From Microbulbifer sp. MKSA007 (lineage in GTDB: Bacteria; Pseudomonadota; Gammaproteobacteria; Pseudomonadales; Cellvibrionaceae), in assembly GCA_032615215.1 (NCBI GenBank), contig CP128432.1, positions 40,566 to 104,565 of the forward strand: 64,000 nt of DNA. The letters are read 5' to 3'. Within the stretch, counting starts at the first letter, position 1. The number at the start of each line of letters is the position of its first letter. The notes below the pieces were generated by a model, which worked only from the letters and a program-made list of their open reading frames with translations, had not been told where the DNA came from and searched no databases. Shown here piece by piece: positions 9,742 to 18,827 of this stretch. Position numbers and translations under genes: made by a program.

Positions 9742-10746
9742 TCACTGTTGGGTAGGTGGAGCCAAGTACCAGTCATATTCAGGTCTGATCTGAACTCTGG
9801 TGCCTTGGGAAATACGGATGACCGGCCTCAAATTGACCGTGTCTTCCATAAACTTTGCCGACAACTCGCCAACGTTCTCCGAGATGCCTGTCAGGGCTGA
9901 AGCGATTGTGTCGGAGCCTTTCAAACCATAGGCAGATGCCATGGTAACGGCTGATTCAACGGTCGCACCGATGGCAACGGTGGTCACGGCGGTGCCGTAC
10001 TTCTCCCACCAACGGTTATCGACATGTCCGGACATGCCGCCATAGCCTTGAGCATCGCCAACCTTGGCCTTGAGCTGGTAGATTTCAGCTCGGCTTTCAG
10101 CCATGAGAACGCGCTCACATTGGAAGCCAATACGGGTCTGTCCAACCTTCTTGGCACTCTCATAACGGCAGATCATACGGCTTCCCTTGGGAACCAGAAG
10201 ATTGGCCCCGTGATAGCCGTAAACATCCCTGCTCACCTGAATGACGACCGTGCCCTCATCTGCAAGCTGGCTGTTGATGCCAGTTTCCATGATGCCGGTG
10301 ATATAACGGTCGGCAGTCACAATGCGGCTGTTATCAACCGCACTGGTGGAGATCCGGCCTGAAGCCTTGTAGGTGCTGTTCTCCGGATCAATGCCTTGTG
10401 GTGCAGCTAATGATCCTGCAACACCAGATCCGGGAGGAGGCACATTAAGCGCTGCCGTCTCAACTAACCCGCCATCCAGTCCAGGAACATTACCCTCAAG
10501 GCCATTAGCCATCACACCTTCTGATGTAATGTAGCCTTGCGTACCAAAACGAGCCGCTCGTGCTGCCTGCAGCTCCAGCTCAAACGGGCTTGGCTCTTTG
10601 GGCTTGGGTGGCTCAACAATCTTCTCGACTGTGATGTACTCTTTCTTGATGATCGTTCTTGGCGGCGCGTCTTTGCTGACTTCCCTTTCAACTACGATTG
10701 GAGGAGCCATAATGATGCGCGGTGCAGGTGGAGCTGGTGGAGCCAC
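9742..10746 (-). CDS. virB10: T4SS core protein VirB10/TrbI, 5' end frameshifted
   Basis: Core-complex protein spanning inner and outer membranes. The 334-residue frame from a GTG at 10746 holds the Pro-rich stalk and the full TrbI domain (YITGIMETGINSQL, GSRMICRYESAKKVGQTRIG). The inner-membrane anchor is missing from this frame. It lies in the frame beginning at 10883 (MSVCELFLAVGLSFGGAC...), right after virB9. Adding one G to the G5 run at 10760-10764 joins the two as DEGVFDYKLPPKPKPVAPP. The true gene is therefore probably 9742-10883, about 380 residues, with a short hydrophobic N-terminus and no usual cytoplasmic domain. Confidence 0.85.
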   Translation of the reverse strand: MAPPAPPAPRIIMAPPIVVEREVSKDAPPRTIIKKEYITVEKIVEPPKPKEPSPFELELQAARAARFGTQGYITSEGVMANGLEGNVPGLDGGLVETAALNVPPPGSGVAGSLAAPQGIDPENSTYKASGRISTSAVDNSRIVTADRYITGIMETGINSQLADEGTVVIQVSRDVYGYHGANLLVPKGSRMICRYESAKKVGQTRIGFQCERVLMAESRAEIYQLKAKVGDAQGYGGMSGHVDNRWWEKYGTAVTTVAIGATVESAVTMASAYGLKGSDTIASALTGISENVGELSAKFMEDTVNLRPVIRISQGTRVQIRPEYDWYLAPPTQQ

Positions 10747-10884
10747 CGGCTTTGGTTTTGGGGGAGTTTGTAATCAAACACCCCCTCGTCACTGGGCGGC
10801 AAACCACGAGCCACAACCGGCTCGGGCTCACACGCCCCGCCAAAGCTCAGTCCCACCGCAAGGAATAACTCACATACACTCATG

Positions 10885-11871
10885 TTAGTTACCCTTGAAC
10901 TCGATGCACATATAGGACTGACCAGATTTCAGGGTGATCAGTTTACTCGTATTTTCAATGATATAGGTAGATCCGGACACGCGGGTATTGACCAGCTCGT
11001 CAATTCCATCAACCACCACATAGGCGGTCGGCAGCTCAATGTCCTTCCACTTGTCGCCATAGAAAATGTAGGTGAAGTGATCATCTCGCAGAACCATTTC
11101 AGGCTTCAGGGAATTGTCAGATCCCCAAAGCTTGTACTCGCCCCAACCGCGCAGTTTGGACGGGTCGATGTTGGCCTTCTTCACATAGTCACCGGCTACC
11201 TTTTGAGCATCACCAGACTTGGGCGTATATGGCATGTTCATCAGCGGCGCAGGTGGTCCACCTGCAGCAACTTCGATAAAGGCTGATTGGGCAACACGAG
11301 GCTTCTCAATCTTAAAGAAGAGATCGGGAAGATTTTCTGAGTTCACCGTCTCAGCACGAAGATAGAAGCTGTAGACCCTGCCATCTTCTGCATAGACCTG
11401 CAGCGAGCTATCAGCGCCTGCTGCCAGTGGCTTGACCACCAAAGTGTTGTCAGTACGCACTTTAGTGTCAAACAAGCTTGCATCAGCAATGTCCGCATTC
11501 TTAATCTTCACGTCTTCTGGAAGCTGAATAACAGAGGCCATGAACTCACGAAGGCGCACGCGGTAAACGCAGGCACCGCAATCAACCTGAGTATGAACAC
11601 CGCTGTCTTTACCGGCCTTGTCCCATGCCTTCTGAATCTGGCCCAATGGAACGGTCGTACGGCTCATCTGACCGAACTCACCACGGCGCTGTGCTGCAGC
11701 TTGTTTGAGCGCGTCTTGCGGTACGCTGGCCGTCACGCTTTGAGATGCAACCTGCTGGCCTTGTGCAACGCGCTGGCTTGGCGTTTGAGGACCACGATTG
11801 AGCGCTGTCTGAGCAAGAGCAGTGTTTGAAACAAGCAATGTGACAAGAAAAAGAGAAATGCGAGACGTCAT
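10885..11871 (-). CDS. virB9: T4SS outer-membrane core protein VirB9/TrbG
   Basis: A 328-residue protein with a signal peptide (SLFLVTLLVSNTALAQ). The N-terminal domain holds the motif RVRLREFMASVIQLPEDV, and the C-terminal beta-rich domain is typical of VirB9, which forms the outer-membrane ring with VirB7 and VirB10. The start overlaps virB8 by four bases (ATGA), and virB10 begins directly after the stop. Confidence 0.9.
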   Translation of the reverse strand: MTSRISLFLVTLLVSNTALAQTALNRGPQTPSQRVAQGQQVASQSVTASVPQDALKQAAAQRRGEFGQMSRTTVPLGQIQKAWDKAGKDSGVHTQVDCGACVYRVRLREFMASVIQLPEDVKIKNADIADASLFDTKVRTDNTLVVKPLAAGADSSLQVYAEDGRVYSFYLRAETVNSENLPDLFFKIEKPRVAQSAFIEVAAGGPPAPLMNMPYTPKSGDAQKVAGDYVKKANIDPSKLRGWGEYKLWGSDNSLKPEMVLRDDHFTYIFYGDKWKDIELPTAYVVVDGIDELVNTRVSGSTYIIENTSKLITLKSGQSYMCIEFKGN

Positions 11872-12644
11872 GTGGTTGGCCTTTCCTGAACAGCCAATTT
11901 CAAAATGCGGATTCCTAGAGGATTTTCGAAGCGCTCTACGGTCGTGACTTCTTGAGGACGGGTCGTCATCTCCAGATAAGCTCGAAGCTTGCTTTGCTCT
12001 GGTGGCTGTCTGCCGATCTTGTCAGTCTGGATGAAGTCAACGGAGTATTGATAGACACCGTTATAGGCATCGACCTGGCTCGCCGTCTCAACAGTGATGG
12101 AACGGTTGAGACCATCTTCAATGGCCTCATCGATCCGACCTTCATTTTCTTTCAAAAACTGCCGGTAGAAGTCCTGATCAGAATAAGTTGCGACTTCTTT
12201 GAAGCGTGCTCCTTGAGAGATGCCATCAACGGCAAGGATCTGCGCCACATAGCGCCGTGCCATCTTCTCAAGCATCAGCTCAAAGCCATCAACTTCAACC
12301 GAGATCGGCTCCACACGGTAGATCCGGTCATCAGCTGGATCTACACGCAAGAGCGCCACTTCTGTTGTCTTCAAAGGGATCGCTACGGCTAGAACTTGCA
12401 ATGCCGTAGCTAACCCCAGGCCAGTGACCACATTGAGGAATACTGAGACCTTGAACAATCTCACCATGCGGCGATGGGCAGTTTTGTACGCAAAGGGGTC
12501 TGCATCCAGAACGGCTTCATGTGCTCCAGGTCGTTCACCCTCAACACTCAGCTCGGGCGCATTGACCTCAACCAGTGCCGTGCCCTCAACTGGGGCCTCC
12601 GGCTCCGCTTTGTTTTTCTTGCCAAATTTAAACTTGTGCAGCAT
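11868..12644 (-). CDS. virB8: T4SS inner-membrane assembly factor VirB8
   Basis: Bitopic inner-membrane protein nucleating the T4SS. It has a basic cytoplasmic N-terminus (MLHKFKFGKKNK), a single membrane segment around residues 75-100 and a periplasmic VirB8 domain with YQYSVDF. I prefer the ATG at 12644 (258 residues). The longer frame starts with TTG at 12677 and would overlap virB7 by 50 bases, whereas the ATG overlaps by 17. It is followed by virB9 with a four-base overlap. Confidence 0.85.
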   Translation of the reverse strand: MLHKFKFGKKNKAEPEAPVEGTALVEVNAPELSVEGERPGAHEAVLDADPFAYKTAHRRMVRLFKVSVFLNVVTGLGLATALQVLAVAIPLKTTEVALLRVDPADDRIYRVEPISVEVDGFELMLEKMARRYVAQILAVDGISQGARFKEVATYSDQDFYRQFLKENEGRIDEAIEDGLNRSITVETASQVDAYNGVYQYSVDFIQTDKIGRQPPEQSKLRAYLEMTTRPQEVTTVERFENPLGIRILKLAVQERPTT

Positions 12645-12804
12645 CGACCCACTCGAAAGCTTGAGGTTGATATTCAAGGTCTACGCATGCGCATGGAGAG
12701 GGCCGCATTTCGTCGGTATTCACCGGTTCATAGGGCATCTCGGTGGTCTGACAACCAGCCAGAAGCAAGACAATCGAAAGAATTGGAATGAAACTTTTAC
12801 GCAT
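12628..12804 (-). CDS. virB7: T4SS lipoprotein VirB7
   Basis: A 58-codon gene: MRKSFIPILSIVLLLAGCQT, then a short mature tail. The lipobox LLAGC marks a signal-peptidase II site, with Cys18 lipidated. Further cysteines at 38 and 40 could bond VirB9. VirB7 anchors the core complex in the outer membrane. Its position between virB6 and virB8 is canonical for virB operons. It overlaps the 5' end of virB8. Confidence 0.85.
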   Translation of the reverse strand: MRKSFIPILSIVLLLAGCQTTEMPYEPVNTDEMRPSPCACVDLEYQPQAFEWVDAAQV

Positions 12805-12809
12805 GGAAA

Positions 12810-13862
12810 TTACTTCTCTGATTTGAGTGCATCGGTTGCTTGACTTTTGGGAGCGCGGCCTGAGCCGTATTTTGAACTCATGTCATGGGCGGCATCGCCC
12901 AGAGCATCGTTAGTGACGCCAATCGCGGCTTTGCCTGCCTTGTAGGCCGCGCCGCCGCCTTTCATGTAGCTGCTGGCCATACCGCCAACACCTTGCATCA
13001 TGGCGCCTGAAGTTGCTGCATTAAGAGAGGCTTGAGCGATGGTTCCCGCTAGGCTGACGGCTTCTTGAATGAGCGCCACGCCAGACCAAGCGGTGAGGAT
13101 TACAACGATGTAGTTCCCCCAAGCAGTGTCATCACTCAAATCTGTACCAACGCCCTCACCAGTCGGCACAAGACTCTCAACGCCTTTAACAATGAGCGAA
13201 AACACTAATGTGACCGAAACAAGCGTGATTACAGCGCCTAATAGGGTTCGCACACCGTTTCCAATCTGCTCACGCCCCCAAGGAAAGGCGCTCAGAGTGA
13301 TGATGTAGGGAGCAAATAGGCAAATCATCATGATGCGGAAGAGGCCAATGGCAACCTGTGTCACAAACACGATCATCATCAGAATAAAGGGCAGCATCAG
13401 GAGACCGGTAAAAATTACATAGCCAACCTTGTCGAAGAACCCTGCTCCATCCATCATGGACTTTGCCATGTTAATTGGCTGCATGAAGGCCGTTTCAATG
13501 CCGGAAACAAGCTCTACTACAGCACTGCTGCCACCGCCGCCGCCCATGATGCTTGCAGGGATGCCAAACATGATGTTGTAGGTGACCTCGTAAACCTGTC
13601 CTGCAAGGCCATATTGCAGAGCCATTAGCACACCAAAGCCAAAGAACAAAAATACGAATTGAGTTGCAATTCCCCCAACGTCTGCAGCGCCGGTAACGAG
13701 CTTAAACCCTTGGAATACCGCCCATAAACATGCTAGGCTCACAAAAATTGCCAGCATAGGTTCAAAGGCTATATCCATGAAATTGTTTACGAAGTCGCCG
13801 CCGTTTTTGACGTACTCTTCAATGACCTGGCAGCTAACACAACCACTACTCATTGCACTCAC
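12810..13862 (-). CDS. virB6: T4SS polytopic membrane protein VirB6/TrbL
   Basis: A 350-residue inner-membrane channel protein with about six hydrophobic segments, for example MLAIFVSLACLWAVFQGF and MLPFILMMIVFVTQVAIGLF. The C-terminal Gly/Ala-rich tail fits TrbL/VirB6. The Cys-containing N-terminus (SSGCVSCQVIEEYV) resembles other TrbL-type proteins. The first 41 bases overlap, head to head, the start of a secreted-protein gene on the plus strand; an alternative ATG three codons in would only shorten that overlap. Confidence 0.85.
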   Translation of the reverse strand: MSAMSSGCVSCQVIEEYVKNGGDFVNNFMDIAFEPMLAIFVSLACLWAVFQGFKLVTGAADVGGIATQFVFLFFGFGVLMALQYGLAGQVYEVTYNIMFGIPASIMGGGGGSSAVVELVSGIETAFMQPINMAKSMMDGAGFFDKVGYVIFTGLLMLPFILMMIVFVTQVAIGLFRIMMICLFAPYIITLSAFPWGREQIGNGVRTLLGAVITLVSVTLVFSLIVKGVESLVPTGEGVGTDLSDDTAWGNYIVVILTAWSGVALIQEAVSLAGTIAQASLNAATSGAMMQGVGGMASSYMKGGGAAYKAGKAAIGVTNDALGDAAHDMSSKYGSGRAPKSQATDALKSEK

Positions 13863-14487
13863 CTTCCTTGTTGGTACGGCGCAAGCTCAAGCTGAAATCA
13901 AACTCGGCGAACTGAAAAGTTCCATCGCTCTGGAAGGGTCCGCCGTACCGCCGACGCGACACAATTGGGGGACAGATGCCTCGGACTTTGTTGATCCGAC
14001 CTATGCTAAGTGGGCGTGGAACAACTTGAATAATTTTGAAGCTTTGTCGGAGGAGCTTGCGAAGTATGAAAGCGCGTATATGGCGTGGGAAAAGTCTGCT
14101 GAGACTGAATACAAACGAGGAGTAAAGGCAGTTGTGAAAGATGTTCCCTTTCTCAAAAGAGGTAAGATCGAAAAAGCCTTTCGGGTTGAATCCGACAAAA
14201 AAATCTTTCTTGCGAGCGAACAACAAGAGGCAATCGCGAAGTATCGTGATCTGGAATTGATGCGCTTGTCCTGGAACTACTCGTTTGTGAAAAGCGCACC
14301 GTTTGCTGCAGAAGACTGGCGTGCTTATGAAGTCTTTTACTGCGAGCGAAACACCAAACGGTTTAACTTCAGAATGGAAGACTGCCGCATTCCGAACTGG
14401 CGCAGTCCAGACGTTCCGGAGGCTTACAAAGCTACCTACGAGCGGCGCAAGGCCGAGGGTACGCTGAAGTACCTGCAAACCAACTGA
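13822..14487 (+). CDS. Secreted protein encoded antisense within the virB operon
   Basis: A 221-residue protein from the ATG at 13822. The signal peptide MTWQLTQPLLIALTFLVGTA ends in AQA. The mature part is charged and rich in Trp, Tyr, Lys and Glu, with cysteines only near the C-terminus. The frame can extend upstream to 13777, but the signal peptide argues for 13822. The overlapping minus-strand frame is Cys/Phe/Ser-rich and looks like a shadow. The gene is divergent from virB6 and its start overlaps that of virB6. No family recognised; it could be a periplasmic accessory, entry-exclusion factor or cargo. Confidence 0.65.
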   Translation: MTWQLTQPLLIALTFLVGTAQAQAEIKLGELKSSIALEGSAVPPTRHNWGTDASDFVDPTYAKWAWNNLNNFEALSEELAKYESAYMAWEKSAETEYKRGVKAVVKDVPFLKRGKIEKAFRVESDKKIFLASEQQEAIAKYRDLELMRLSWNYSFVKSAPFAAEDWRAYEVFYCERNTKRFNFRMEDCRIPNWRSPDVPEAYKATYERRKAEGTLKYLQTN

Positions 14488-14510
14488 ATATGAGGGCATA
14501 GACAGGGAGG

Positions 14511-15290
14511 TCATGAAGAACCTCCCTTCTTTTTCATGTCTTTCTTTGCCAGCTCGCTCTCAAGTGGAACACCTTGCAGAATAGATTTGGCCGAAGAGAC
14601 TTTGAGGATCTGGGCAAGCAGCTGATTAGTCTGCGATTGACTTTGCAGCAGCGCAGTGTTGACCTCGATGAGCACCTGCAGGCGCTCATTCACTGTTTGG
14701 GCTTTAGCCCCCTCACCTTTCAGCTCTTGGGCTGCACTTAGCGTTTGAAGCGCATTTTCCTGCGCCATATCTGCCTGAGCCAGACCTTTGAAAGACGCAT
14801 CCGCAACAGTGTTCTCTCGCGCTTTTTGCACGCCAGCGATTGTGGCTCTCTTTTGCTCCCATGTCTGGGACTTCATATCCTTTGGTTCGGCTACCAGTCC
14901 GTTTTGATAGGCATCAGAGCGAGAGCAGAGCGAGCCGATATCCATCTCATCAAAGCTCACATCAGGCATCAGACTTTCAAAGTCGGGAACCAGACAGGAG
15001 TTGTCGGACATGATCTGGCTGGTAATATTGCCAAAGTTGAGGGATGGGATTGAGATCTTGGAGACCTCACCAATGCTTTTCAGCGTATCGTCAATGCCAG
15101 CACGAACATCCTTGACCACATCAAGCTGCTCTTTCATGGTGGCGAGCTGCTTCTTCAGTTCTGTGATCGTCTTCTTGGCTTCAGCCAAGCCCTTCACATC
15201 AATTACAGGCTTGGCGGCATAAGCGCTTTCAGTGGCAAGGCATAAAGAAAGCGATATAGCAGTTGCCGCAATTAAACGTGAGATAGCCAT
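14511..15290 (-). CDS. virB5: T4SS minor pilin VirB5/TrbJ-like
   Basis: A 259-residue exported protein. The signal peptide ends in SAYA, followed by a long coiled-coil (AEAKKTITELKKQLATMKEQL) and a mostly helical body with two mid-protein cysteines. This is the VirB5/TrbJ build, a pilus-tip protein. It overlaps the 3' end of virB4 by 19 bases, as expected for the virB4-virB5 order. Confidence 0.85.
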   Translation of the reverse strand: MAISRLIAATAISLSLCLATESAYAAKPVIDVKGLAEAKKTITELKKQLATMKEQLDVVKDVRAGIDDTLKSIGEVSKISIPSLNFGNITSQIMSDNSCLVPDFESLMPDVSFDEMDIGSLCSRSDAYQNGLVAEPKDMKSQTWEQKRATIAGVQKARENTVADASFKGLAQADMAQENALQTLSAAQELKGEGAKAQTVNERLQVLIEVNTALLQSQSQTNQLLAQILKVSSAKSILQGVPLESELAKKDMKKKGGSS

Positions 15291-17629
15291 TGCTCCCCCC
15301 AGACTTCCTGAATTTTTTGAAGTTCAGCCATTGGGCCAGTGCCTGAGCGGTAGAAGCGCAGCGCATCACCAAGACCAGATAGGTCAACATCGATGATGGT
15401 GCTTTCATTGTAGCCAGTCGCCAGATCGCGTCTGACCAGAAGAACCTGACGGCCTCCTTGCAGCTCAGTCTCACCGCGAATAAATGCAATCTGATCATCG
15501 CTCAGGTTGAACGGCTCCAGCGCACTATCACTGCCGCCGCAACCAGCCATGAAGAGGAGGTTTGGAGCGTTGTTGATGATCTTGGCAGACCCCTCATACT
15601 CCACAAGTGCCTCAGGGTTCTGGAAGGCAAGCCCAACAACACCGCCAAGTTTGCGGTATTCCATGAACATCTGCCCAACAAGATCACGGAAGCCTTTGTT
15701 ACGCAGAAGGTTGGCGGCTTCATCAACGAAGATGGAAAAGCCATTCTGGTTCACCTTGGCAGCTTCATAAATTGCGCTGGATACATGAGTAACCAGAGCA
15801 GGACCAAGCAACGGATCTTTCAAAGGCTCGGTCATATCAATGCCGACCAGGTGGCTAGTTTCGAGGAAGGAGCGAATGCTGTCATGAGGGGCGTTGAAGA
15901 TGTGGCTATAAGCCCCCTCTCCCTGCCGTTCATCATGAACCCATCTGGTGAAAGCTCGTTTGATATCTGTATCCGGTGGGAATGCCGCCTTGAAAATATT
16001 ATCGAATGTACGCGCACCACGCTCCAGAACACTGGCAAAATCCAACACATCATTGATCTGGTCATCCATCTCTTGGGCGTACTGTTCACCCAGCATGATC
16101 CGGATCATGGTCGCGGCCCGCTGACGCGTGGCTTTATCTGCTAAATCACCATCAAGAGGATTGAGAGAAAGCTGATCAAAGGACTGGTATTTGCCTCCCA
16201 TGACCTCAGTCATGAACCGCGCACCTTCTAGACTGTCAAAGACGTAATTGCGCACCCCTGCAAACTTGGCGATCCCGCCAAGCAGGTGCATGATCAGCGT
16301 GGACTTACCTGTACCGGTAGGAGCAAAAATCAGGTAATGGCCTGCGGCCTGAGGCTTGTCTGCAATATGGAACTGGAAGGCGTAGTTCTGGCCTGTTGGC
16401 GTCTTGAACAGGCGCAAAGGGCGATCACCAAACGGAGAGGAGTACATGCCTTCTGGAGAATACTGGAACGGCCATAGCGCGGCGATGTTGTAATCCATCA
16501 ATCGCAGCTTTCTAACCAGCTTGTCCTGTCCAGGCATGCGATTGAACCAGCTGTTTGCAGCTGGTGCGGTTTCAACAGAATGCTTAACACGGCGCGTGTT
16601 CAAGATGGCTGAGATCTGGTCCAGTACCTCGCTCAGCTCTTCTTCGGATCTGGCCCGAACAGTGAACTGCAGCTGGGTTTGAAACATAGCGTTGGAGTTA
16701 TTGGTCAGCGCTTCGGTGGCCTCATTGAGTTCAGCAACCATGGAAGCTGAAGTAAGGAAGCTGTTGAGCTGCTCAGCCTTTTTGCGCGTGTATTCGATGA
16801 TGGTTTTTTCGGTGTTAAGCGGGAGGCATACTTGAGTGACTTCCAGCTCAGCAGGTAATGCGAGTATCTTGGAAATCATCATTCCTGACACGCTGTCAGG
16901 ATACTCATGAACACCGATTGTCTTATGAATATGCTTGAGTGGAGACTGCGTTAAGACAGTCCCGTCTTTATTGATGATGAGATCGCAAACGGGCAGGTTT
17001 GCATTGATTGACCGGCTCACTCGCGTGATATTGTTTGGCATCTCGCCGCAGACGAGATAGGTCAGGAACGCTGTGAGTTCACAATGGTCTGTGAGGTTTG
17101 CTGCCGCTTCAAGTAGCTCAATCTGGTACTTTTCAAAGCCAGAGAGCAACGTTTTACTGTTCTTGCTCAGCCCCTCATAAGTCTTGGCCTCCACCACCAC
17201 AAACCAGTGCATGGAGTATGCACGTTTATAAAGTTCTTTTTCCGCGTTACCAATTTCGCGCAAGGCTGGTGAGGGCCAGTCAGCGTCGAACGAGATATCT
17301 TTAAGGCGCTTGACGGCAACAAACCGGAATGCTGATCCGGTTGCACCAACCTGATGCAAAATGTTGGTGCGCTGATTGGCAAGCGAAGACAACTCAGTAA
17401 AGTTCATGGTGTCGTAAGACATGCCGCGCATACGAAACACACGAAACAGTGTGCCGTCTTTCATGACGACGGTTGATCGGTCATCCAGCAGATGATCAAA
17501 GTCCAGCTCATCTGCAAGCCAGTCTTGTTCAAACTCACCACCATCATTGGCCCGCAGCAGTTTGTTGGCGTACATGGCCGCGCCACCGGCAACGCCTAAT
17601 GTTGCAACAGTTGAAAGAATGATGCTCAT
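15272..17629 (-). CDS. virB4: T4SS ATPase VirB4/TrbE
   Basis: A 785-residue energy-providing ATPase of the channel. It has a Walker A motif FAPTGTGKSTLIMHLLGG around residue 440, a Walker B region FSIFVDEAANLLRNKGF and the CagE/TrbE/VirB N-terminal domain. One hydrophobic segment lies at the extreme N-terminus. It overlaps virB3 by four bases and virB5 by 19, so the three are translationally coupled. Length is normal. Confidence 0.95.
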   Translation of the reverse strand: MSIILSTVATLGVAGGAAMYANKLLRANDGGEFEQDWLADELDFDHLLDDRSTVVMKDGTLFRVFRMRGMSYDTMNFTELSSLANQRTNILHQVGATGSAFRFVAVKRLKDISFDADWPSPALREIGNAEKELYKRAYSMHWFVVVEAKTYEGLSKNSKTLLSGFEKYQIELLEAAANLTDHCELTAFLTYLVCGEMPNNITRVSRSINANLPVCDLIINKDGTVLTQSPLKHIHKTIGVHEYPDSVSGMMISKILALPAELEVTQVCLPLNTEKTIIEYTRKKAEQLNSFLTSASMVAELNEATEALTNNSNAMFQTQLQFTVRARSEEELSEVLDQISAILNTRRVKHSVETAPAANSWFNRMPGQDKLVRKLRLMDYNIAALWPFQYSPEGMYSSPFGDRPLRLFKTPTGQNYAFQFHIADKPQAAGHYLIFAPTGTGKSTLIMHLLGGIAKFAGVRNYVFDSLEGARFMTEVMGGKYQSFDQLSLNPLDGDLADKATRQRAATMIRIMLGEQYAQEMDDQINDVLDFASVLERGARTFDNIFKAAFPPDTDIKRAFTRWVHDERQGEGAYSHIFNAPHDSIRSFLETSHLVGIDMTEPLKDPLLGPALVTHVSSAIYEAAKVNQNGFSIFVDEAANLLRNKGFRDLVGQMFMEYRKLGGVVGLAFQNPEALVEYEGSAKIINNAPNLLFMAGCGGSDSALEPFNLSDDQIAFIRGETELQGGRQVLLVRRDLATGYNESTIIDVDLSGLGDALRFYRSGTGPMAELQKIQEVWGEQWLSHV

Positions 17630-17949
17630 TTTCCCTTGCCTTTTTTCGCCTTGGCCGTAGAGCCGCCGACGATAAGGCAGCGGGTTTGTTTGCCTTTGAA
17701 GAAGGTGTGAGGCAGCAAAAGTGTCGCCTCACAATGAGCGTCCTTGCGCCGAAGTGTGATCGTGAACACCAGAGCAGGAGGAATGGCAAAAATGCAGAGC
17801 AGCATGACAACCGGCGGATCAATCACTAAGGTTAAAATAGCGCCCACAAAGAACACTCCACCCAACGCAAACGCCGCAAACAAGGGCGGCATGCCAAAGA
17901 TGGTTGAGGGAGATTGTAGATGCCGATAAACGCCGTTCTGCACTCGCAT
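17626..17949 (-). CDS. virB3: T4SS membrane protein VirB3/TrbD
   Basis: A 107-residue protein with two adjacent membrane segments (LFAAFALGGVFFVGAILTLV and PVVMLLCIFAIPPALVFTI), the standard VirB3 hairpin. The N-terminus with SPSTIFGMPP also fits. It lies between the pilin gene and virB4 and overlaps virB4 by four bases. Confidence 0.85.
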   Translation of the reverse strand: MRVQNGVYRHLQSPSTIFGMPPLFAAFALGGVFFVGAILTLVIDPPVVMLLCIFAIPPALVFTITLRRKDAHCEATLLLPHTFFKGKQTRCLIVGGSTAKAKKGKGK

Positions 17950-17959
17950 ACCACTCTCC

Positions 17960-18277
17960 CTAGGCTAGATCGACAAGGGCGCGGATTGCTGTTGGAGCAG
18001 CTACAATAATGATCGCCGCAATGACATAGTTAACCAATCTTTCCCACCGCATGCTGCCAGACATGGCCGACCAAGCACCGAAGGCCACAACACCAAGTCC
18101 GACCACGACAGCACCGATCTGAACCATGCCGCTTTCTAGGTACCCGAAGGTCGTGACAGCTGGGTTCGCCCAGTCAGCGCCTGCATAGGCTATGGCTGGG
18201 TTCAGGAGCAAAACAGCAAGGAGAAAGAGTTTGACCTCACGGGTCAGGAACGACTTTGAATATCGAGAAGGAAGCAT
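17960..18277 (-). CDS. virB2: T4SS major pilin VirB2/TrbC
   Basis: A 105-residue prepilin with a long leader (LFLLAVLLLNPAIAYAGADW), a probable cleavage site after AYA, and two hydrophobic helices in the mature part (VVVGLGVVAFGAWSAMSG and NYVIAAIIIVAAPTAI). This is the typical VirB2 architecture. It is the first structural T4SS gene after the traKLM-like trio. Confidence 0.85.
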   Translation of the reverse strand: MLPSRYSKSFLTREVKLFLLAVLLLNPAIAYAGADWANPAVTTFGYLESGMVQIGAVVVGLGVVAFGAWSAMSGSMRWERLVNYVIAAIIIVAAPTAIRALVDLA

Positions 18278-18284
18278 GACAAAC

Positions 18285-18812
18285 CTATTTGATCATGATG
18301 AGATAGAAAGCCCCCACGGCGAGCCAGTTGAGGGCGGTTAGGAGAACAAAAGGCCACTTGAGGCCTCTGACTTTGGATGTGAGAGTGCCAAGTTCTGAGG
18401 AGAACTGAGCTTGCTGTTTCAGCAGGTTTTCAACGGAGCTGGCTTCTGCGTCCTGACGCAGTTGCCCAAGGGTTGAACTCAAACCAGAAAGCTCGCCCTG
18501 CAAGCTTTCAGAAAGGGTCTTAGCCACTTCTGGAAGCATTGCTTTGAGCTTCTCGCGCTCTGCTCCTTGCCGCGTATCGGTCTCCTGCAGGAGGACCGAA
18601 AGATCGGCAACGAACACCTCAAACATGGAGTAGAGCAACCAGATCGGGTCATCAGATCCCGCTCCGCGTCCCCCATGTTTCTTGGCAAGGAGCGCTTGAA
18701 CTTCGTCCAGAGTTGAGATCTGCAGATCCTTAGGAGCTGCTTTAGTCTCTTCCATGAAGTCGAAGTTTGGCTGGCTGTTGTCTTGCGCTGCTGAAGCGTC
18801 GATTGTCATCAC
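18285..18812 (-). CDS. traM: TraM-like conjugal transfer protein
   Basis: A 175-residue protein with an acidic N-terminus, a helical/coiled middle and one C-terminal membrane segment (WPFVLLTALNWLAVGAFYLI). It directly follows genes for a TraL-like ATPase and a TraK-like protein, reproducing the traK-traL-traM order of the IncP Tra1 region. IncP TraM is a small protein aiding transfer. The name rests on synteny and the tail-anchored build rather than on a strong motif. Confidence 0.6.
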   Translation of the reverse strand: MMTIDASAAQDNSQPNFDFMEETKAAPKDLQISTLDEVQALLAKKHGGRGAGSDDPIWLLYSMFEVFVADLSVLLQETDTRQGAEREKLKAMLPEVAKTLSESLQGELSGLSSTLGQLRQDAEASSVENLLKQQAQFSSELGTLTSKVRGLKWPFVLLTALNWLAVGAFYLIMIK

Positions 18813-18827
18813 ATCCTCGCTTCAGGC

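Noticed and set aside
13846..14514. Minus-strand 222-codon frame between virB6 and virB5
   Set aside because: Antisense to a better gene with a signal peptide; its composition (Ser/Phe/Val/Cys-rich) is typical of a shadow frame.
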